A stretch of DNA of 64,000 bases. Origin: Paenibacillus sedimenti. GTDB lineage: Bacteria; Bacillota; Bacilli; Paenibacillales; NBRC-103111. This document shows, in pieces, positions 60,898 through 64,000 of this stretch. A model generated the notes under the pieces. The model saw nothing but the letters and a program-made list of their open reading frames with translations, made no database searches and was not told the DNA's origin. Both the position numbers and the translations under genes were made by a program. Position 1 is the first letter of the stretch. Each line of letters begins with the position of its first letter. The stretch covers positions 787,204-851,203 of the forward strand of contig NZ_JACVVD010000003.1 in NCBI RefSeq assembly GCF_014534655.1, given 5' to 3'.

Positions 60898-61212
60898 GAG
60901 GTTATTTCCAGAAAGTTTGAAGCCTAAAAGATTTCCTTTTTCCAGTGGCTTCCACCCTAGTCTGATTGCCTCAGTGATTATACTGGCTACCTCAGCAGGT
61001 GTTACCACCTTATTATTCAGTGATTCAACATTCGGAAACTCAACCCAATATTCATTAATATCTGACTCTACTTTAACTCTGATCAATTGTCCCTTGAACT
61101 CATCGTGTTGCAAGGTTAAAGTAAGAATCCCCTTTGCTGAAGGAGTGATTACCCATCTATATGCCTCTTGCCCAACAACGATCTTTCTTGATCCTTTTTT
61201 ACTGATTGTCAT
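60883..61212 (-). CDS. Hypothetical protein, 109 residues
   Basis: Reads as a complete small protein with a beta-rich N-terminal half (QEAYRWVITPSAKGILTLTL; YWVEFPNVESL) and a helix (TPAEVASIITEAIRLGWKP). Family not recognised. Its stop codon is supplied by the adjacent repeat, as expected of a cassette gene. Confidence 0.65.
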   Translation of the reverse strand: MTISKKGSRKIVVGQEAYRWVITPSAKGILTLTLQHDEFKGQLIRVKVESDINEYWVEFPNVESLNNKVVTPAEVASIITEAIRLGWKPLEKGNLLGFKLSGNNLVFLS

Positions 61213-61295
61213 AAATCCAACTCCAGCATAAAGTTACATCAAAAACAGCTTTGAATGCATCCTACAAAGGGCTTACCTCATACTACCACAATTAG

Positions 61296-61415
61296 AACTA
61301 TCCTCCCTGTTCGTATTATGAGGTCACCAGAACTTTCTGGTCGACCTCATTTTTGTATGGTCGTAAGATAACGGTAGCCGGGGATCGAACGATTCTGCCG
61401 GTGGGACCTGGATCC
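61296..61415 (+). repeat. attC-like repeat, GAGGTC variant, without transposase
   Basis: Left module AGAACTATCCTCCCTGTTCG, hairpin GAGGTCACCAGAA-CT-TTCTGGTCGACCTC, and about 60 bp more up to GGATCC. Nearly identical to 63199-63315, where an IS110 gene follows; identity ends at GGATCC in both. Confidence 0.75.
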
Positions 61416-61499
61416 TTCCGAAAGTCCCTGCCAAAAAATAGGAGAAAAATTTGTAGCAAGCATTCCAGCAACATCGAGGATTAATTCTTTCTTAACCAT
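61347..61499 (-). CDS. Small ORF partly inside a repeat
   Basis: From ATG at 61499: MVKKELILDVAGMLATNFSP and FWQGLSEG look like a real small protein, but the last about 22 codons are repeat sequence, so its original 3' end was probably lost. Not recognised. The frame extends to 61532. Confidence 0.4.
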   Translation of the reverse strand: MVKKELILDVAGMLATNFSPIFWQGLSEGSRSHRQNRSIPGYRYLTTIQK

Positions 61500-61559
61500 A
61501 TTTCGCACCTTCCTCCAACACGTTTCAAACATATTCGACTTAAGCGCAAAAGCACCTTT

Positions 61560-61646
61560 TTTGGCAACTAGTTTAAAAGGTTGCCTGCATCGGCAACCTT
61601 TTCGTCATGGTGCTATCGTATCCGTTAGTTGAATAAGCGAGTGAAT
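61560..61646 (+). repeat. attC-like repeat, copy 25
   Basis: Left module CAACTAGTTTAA, perfect hairpin AAAAGGTTGCC-TGCAT-CGGCAACCTTTT (one unpaired base), right module GTGCTATCGTATCCG then TTAGTTGAATAAG. The stop TAA of the DUF1232 gene (in AACTAACGG) lies inside the right module. Confidence 0.82.
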
Positions 61647-62008
61647 GCAAAAATCAGTAATCCTATAATTACTACCCAAATAATAATAATTATACTCCCT
61701 ACAAACCAATTTTTTGGTTTACCACTCCTCATTCGTTCTTCCGCTTTCGCCCTCGACTCTTCAATGACAGCTTTTGGCATCATTTTTAATGTGAGCATAA
61801 CACCTAAGGGTATCAGAATTAAGTCATCCAAATAACCTAGTACTGGGATAAAGTCAGGGATTAAATCGATTGGGCTAAAGGCATAAGCGACCACGAAAAT
61901 AGAAAATAACTTTGCACACCAAGGTGTTCGGGCATCTTTATAGGCGAAATAAAGTACAAAAACTTGTCTTTTTAGGTTTTTGGCCCATGCTTTTAATTTT
62001 GCAACCAC
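61625..62008 (-). CDS. YkvA/DUF1232-family membrane protein
   Basis: 127 residues with the DUF1232 signature YAFSPIDLIPDFIPVLGYLDD, a preceding helix and a C-terminal membrane helix (VGSIIIIIWVVIIGLLIFAF). Function unknown; the motif may interact with membranes or phospholipids. Its stop codon lies in the repeat core, and another repeat flanks its start: a model single-gene cassette. Confidence 0.87.
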   Translation of the reverse strand: MVAKLKAWAKNLKRQVFVLYFAYKDARTPWCAKLFSIFVVAYAFSPIDLIPDFIPVLGYLDDLILIPLGVMLTLKMMPKAVIEESRAKAEERMRSGKPKNWFVGSIIIIIWVVIIGLLIFAFTRLFN

Positions 62009-62056
62009 TATCTCATTCTCCTTGGCTCGGGATAATAATAATTTATTTTACCATTA

Positions 62057-62150
62057 GTAATGCTGCCCGTTAGCTTAATGAGTTTGCCGGATTCTATCCG
62101 CGTCGCAATCTCATCCTGGTGTTATGTAGCTAATGTCATCAGTTAGCTTA
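62057..62150 (+). repeat. attC-like repeat, copy 26
   Basis: Left module ATGCTGCCCGTTAGCTTAATG (only the conserved part ends at AATGA), hairpin ATGAGTTTGCCGGAT...ATCCGCGTCGCAATCTCAT, right module TAGCTAATGTCATCAG then TTAGCTTAAAG, about 15 bp from the NUDIX gene stop. Confidence 0.78.
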
Positions 62151-62168
62151 AAGTTCTTTTTCGAAATA

Positions 62169-62693
62169 TTAGTTCTGATTACGCAGTTCCTCAGCCAATA
62201 TATATAATTCAGCTAAATCTGTTCTTCCCTTTTGTATAAATTTCTCTGCTGCTTCCCCGACAGACATTATTTCTACTGCAACTACTTTCTCACCATCGTC
62301 TAGAATGAGGGGGTTCGAACTAATTTCTACGTTACCATATCCAACAAGGTGAAAAAATTCTGGGTGTGGTAGGTGAGGTTTATATGCGTGGTTATGATGC
62401 GAGAAACATTTCCATGCCCCAAAAGGCACGTATGTCTGTAGAATTGCTCCGGCTTCCTCGATAAGTTCTCGTCTTATTGTATCAGCATATAGCTCGTTTT
62501 TTTCCAATGTCCCACCTGGTATTTCCCACTCTCCACTTTCTAAACGAATAATAACACATTTTTCATTTATAAATGGGACCATATTAACATTACTTATCAA
62601 GTTTTCCTCTGGCATTTCCATGGTAAATTCCGATTCGATTTTCCCCCAAGTTGCTTTTTTAAAAAGGTTCGAATACTTGTCTTTGAAATACAT
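62169..62693 (-). CDS. NUDIX hydrolase
   Basis: 174 residues with a clear Nudix box (GGTLEKNELYADTIRREL, IEEAGA: GX5EX7REXXEEXG pattern). Hydrolyses nucleoside diphosphate-linked compounds; substrate unknown. It is a single-gene unit between repeats. Confidence 0.87.
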   Translation of the reverse strand: MYFKDKYSNLFKKATWGKIESEFTMEMPEENLISNVNMVPFINEKCVIIRLESGEWEIPGGTLEKNELYADTIRRELIEEAGAILQTYVPFGAWKCFSHHNHAYKPHLPHPEFFHLVGYGNVEISSNPLILDDGEKVVAVEIMSVGEAAEKFIQKGRTDLAELYILAEELRNQN

Positions 62694-62751
62694 TGGACTC
62701 CATCTCCTTGAAGAGAATTGACAGTCAAATCTATAACCAATTATACCTTTA

Positions 62752-62787
62752 GTTCCCGTCTCCGGTAAGTTTAATGAACTCGCGAGG
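62752..62787 (+). repeat. attC-like right module (degenerate)
   Basis: AGTTCCCGTCTCCGG then TAAGTTTAATGAAC, matching the end of the right module, 3 bp from the stop of the next minus-strand gene. Confidence 0.45.
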
Positions 62788-62789
62788 AT

Positions 62790-63137
62790 TCAGTCATTTG
62801 ATTTAATCCATATACGAAGGGGACCTATCGTTGTCCATCCAGATAAGATGGCTGCTGTTAGATCATCGCCATTTTCATATCCCACCATTGGTATCCCAGG
62901 GAAATAGGTCGAAACAATTGGAACAATATCTGACCAAATAATTTTATTGCTGTTTGAAAATACATTAGATATCCCCACAGCATTAGCACTCAAGTTAGCT
63001 ATAAATCCTGATAATTCACCATTTAATTCGCGCATAAAGATTTTTACATCTTTTCGCTCTAGCAGTTTTGGTTTTATCACTTTTTGCAATCCGCTTGCAA
63101 TGGTCCACTCTTCAATATTTGTTGCAATTGGCTTCAT
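62790..63137 (-). CDS. Hypothetical protein, 115 residues (GNAT-like)
   Basis: The sequence VKIFMRELNGELSGFIANLSANA and IVSTYFPGIPMVGYENGDDL resembles proteins with a GNAT-like or related fold, but no clear acetyl-CoA motif is visible. It appears intact, with a start after a weak site. Family uncertain. Confidence 0.55.
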   Translation of the reverse strand: MKPIATNIEEWTIASGLQKVIKPKLLERKDVKIFMRELNGELSGFIANLSANAVGISNVFSNSNKIIWSDIVPIVSTYFPGIPMVGYENGDDLTAAILSGWTTIGPLRIWIKSND

Positions 63138-63195
63138 GAGCTTATTTTACTAAATGGTCGTTCGGAACGATGGTAAAGTTTAAGTAAGTACCAAA

Positions 63196-63315
63196 CTTTC
63201 CTGCCCGTTTCGTATTATGAGGTCAGCCAGAACTTTCTGGTCGACCTCATTTTTGTATGGTCGTAAGATAACGGTAGCCGGGGATCGAACGATTCTGCCC
63301 GTGGGACCTGGATCC
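63196..63315 (+). repeat. attC-like repeat, GAGGTC variant, next to IS110 element
   Basis: Left module TTTCCTGCCCGTTTCG, hairpin GAGGTCAGCCAGAA-CT-TTCTGGTCGACCTC, then the same 60 bp as at 61355-61415 up to GGATCC, after which the sequence is unique and leads to the transposase gene. Confidence 0.75.
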
Positions 63316-63453
63316 CGAGAGCTATTCAGTTCATCCCCCCTACTTGTTCAACCATGGTTAGGCTGGTTGGGACATTGATCCCGGATCACATGCGATAGTG
63401 TGGAAGACAAGAAGGTTAGGGGTTGCCGGTGAAAATACTTTGGGAGTGATGAC
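63316..63453 (+). mobile_element. Left non-coding end of an IS110-family element
   Basis: 138 bp between the end of the shared repeat and the transposase ATG, unique in the window. IS110-group elements keep a structured non-coding RNA (bridge or seeker RNA) in this position. The exact left boundary is uncertain: if the shared repeat belongs to the element, it starts nearer 63199. Confidence 0.5.
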
Positions 63454-64000
63454 ATGAATCCAGTCATTGGTGTGGATGTATCCAAGGGAGAGAGCCATGC
63501 ACAAGCTTTTTTAGACCGTGGGATACCTCACAGGAAGATCTTTAGGTTTAAACATGATCTTGAAGGATTAGCTTCCTTTCTTAACTATGTAAGAGAAGTG
63601 GAGTCCGCTGCGGGGATGCGCCCTTGCATTGTTATGGAAGCAACAGGCCATTATCATAGCCCCATCGTTCAGTTTCTGGATGAGCACCAGTATCTTTACA
63701 TCATCATTAATCCGTTAATCTCATATGAAGCCAAGAAAACCAATTTGAGACGGGTGAAGACGGATGCCGTTGATGCCTATCAACTTGGAGCGCTGTTCTA
63801 TAAAGAAGAGTTTGAACCCTACAAAAAACGGGGTCAGCATCTCATGAATTTACGCTATCTAACACGCCAGCATGAATCTTTAACAGGTATGTATGTCCAA
63901 GCAAAACTACAATTTCAGGCCATTCTGGATCAAGTTTTTCCCGAATATCATGGCGTGTTTGGTGACCTATATTCAAAAGTTTCCCTTCGATTTCTAGCCT
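63454..64000 (+). CDS. IS110-family transposase (cut by window end)
   Basis: At least 182 residues, open at the right edge. The N-terminal DEDD RuvC-like domain is evident: VIGVDVSKG (Asp about 8), CIVMEATGHYHSP (Glu), RRVKTDAVDAYQLG (two Asp). The C-terminal domain with the catalytic Ser (Tnp20) lies outside the window. GGGAG precedes the ATG. Such recombinases move site-specifically without terminal repeats. It sits just past a hairpin repeat, as described for IS110/IS1111 elements that target attC or REP palindromes. Confidence 0.92.
   Translation, partial: MNPVIGVDVSKGESHAQAFLDRGIPHRKIFRFKHDLEGLASFLNYVREVESAAGMRPCIVMEATGHYHSPIVQFLDEHQYLYIIINPLISYEAKKTNLRRVKTDAVDAYQLGALFYKEEFEPYKKRGQHLMNLRYLTRQHESLTGMYVQAKLQFQAILDQVFPEYHGVFGDLYSKVSLRFLA

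Noticed and set aside
61355..61415. tRNA-like sequence (GGGGATCGAACGATTC) in the shared repeat
   Set aside because: Resembles a T-arm only superficially; no acceptor stem or cloverleaf can be formed.
22400..63320. The dispersed repeats as ordinary Rho-independent terminators
   Set aside because: Most hairpins lack a U-run on either strand, the flanking modules are conserved outside the stem, and separate genuine terminators exist beside them (24935, 47231, 60733).
22400..63320. The repeats as a CRISPR array
   Set aside because: Spacing is hundreds to thousands of bases, units contain genes, and there are no cas genes.

Overview
The window looks like chromosomal DNA of a Gram-positive, Paenibacillus-type Firmicute. 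The signs are AGGAGG-type ribosome sites, TTG/GTG starts, many lipoprotein signal peptides, YesM/YesN-style two-component and ABC sugar systems without a dedicated ATPase, secreted multidomain glycosidases, many AraC/LacI regulators, a KimA-type K+ importer with a c-di-AMP riboswitch, and mid-40s GC. The species assignment is inference.

Region 1 (1-22 kb) is a conventional carbohydrate-utilisation neighbourhood. It holds a CBS protein, a phosphotransferase and a TetR regulator, then an AraC regulator divergent from a GH42 beta-galactosidase, and a GH51 arabinofuranosidase divergent from a LacI regulator with palindromic operators. A five-gene sensor kinase / response regulator / ABC sugar importer set follows. 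The last unit is a 1239-residue secreted GH30-type enzyme next to a second LacI regulator that shares its operator sequence. Together they fit uptake and breakdown of an arabinose- and galactose-rich plant polysaccharide, probably arabinogalactan. An SDR enzyme and an AraC regulator close the region.

Region 2 (22.4-63.3 kb) has a different texture. Small, mostly unrelated, mostly minus-strand genes (GNAT, VOC, GrpB, RidA, SRPBCC, NUDIX, cupin, DUF6194/PadR, ECF sigma/anti-sigma, many unknowns) alternate with a dispersed palindromic repeat. Each full repeat has two short inverted-repeat modules (TTCAACTA ... TAGTTGAA) around a variable GC-rich hairpin, usually GCTGCC/GGCAGC. Essentially all copies have one orientation and sit at the 3' ends of the minus-strand genes; three genes have their stop codon inside the repeat. 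The layout matches an integron cassette array with attC-like sites, which would be unusual in a Firmicute. No integrase is in the window; if the analogy holds it should lie beyond the right end. Many genes here are decayed or chimeric (VOC, glutamate racemase, aldo/keto reductase, SRPBCC, DoxX, NmrA, MFS, GNAT and methyltransferase fragments, two copies of an uncharacterised small family), and several break exactly at a repeat.

Larger self-contained units are interspersed: a pectate lyase divergent from an AraC regulator, a TetR-GDPD operon with a 36-bp perfect palindrome, a large SH3-like secreted protein with one in-frame TGA, kimA with its riboswitch, and a ZTP-riboswitch-controlled PfpI-GNAT fusion protein. 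The window ends in an IS110-family transposase lying just beyond one repeat copy; a near-identical copy of that repeat without the transposase lies 1.9 kb upstream.
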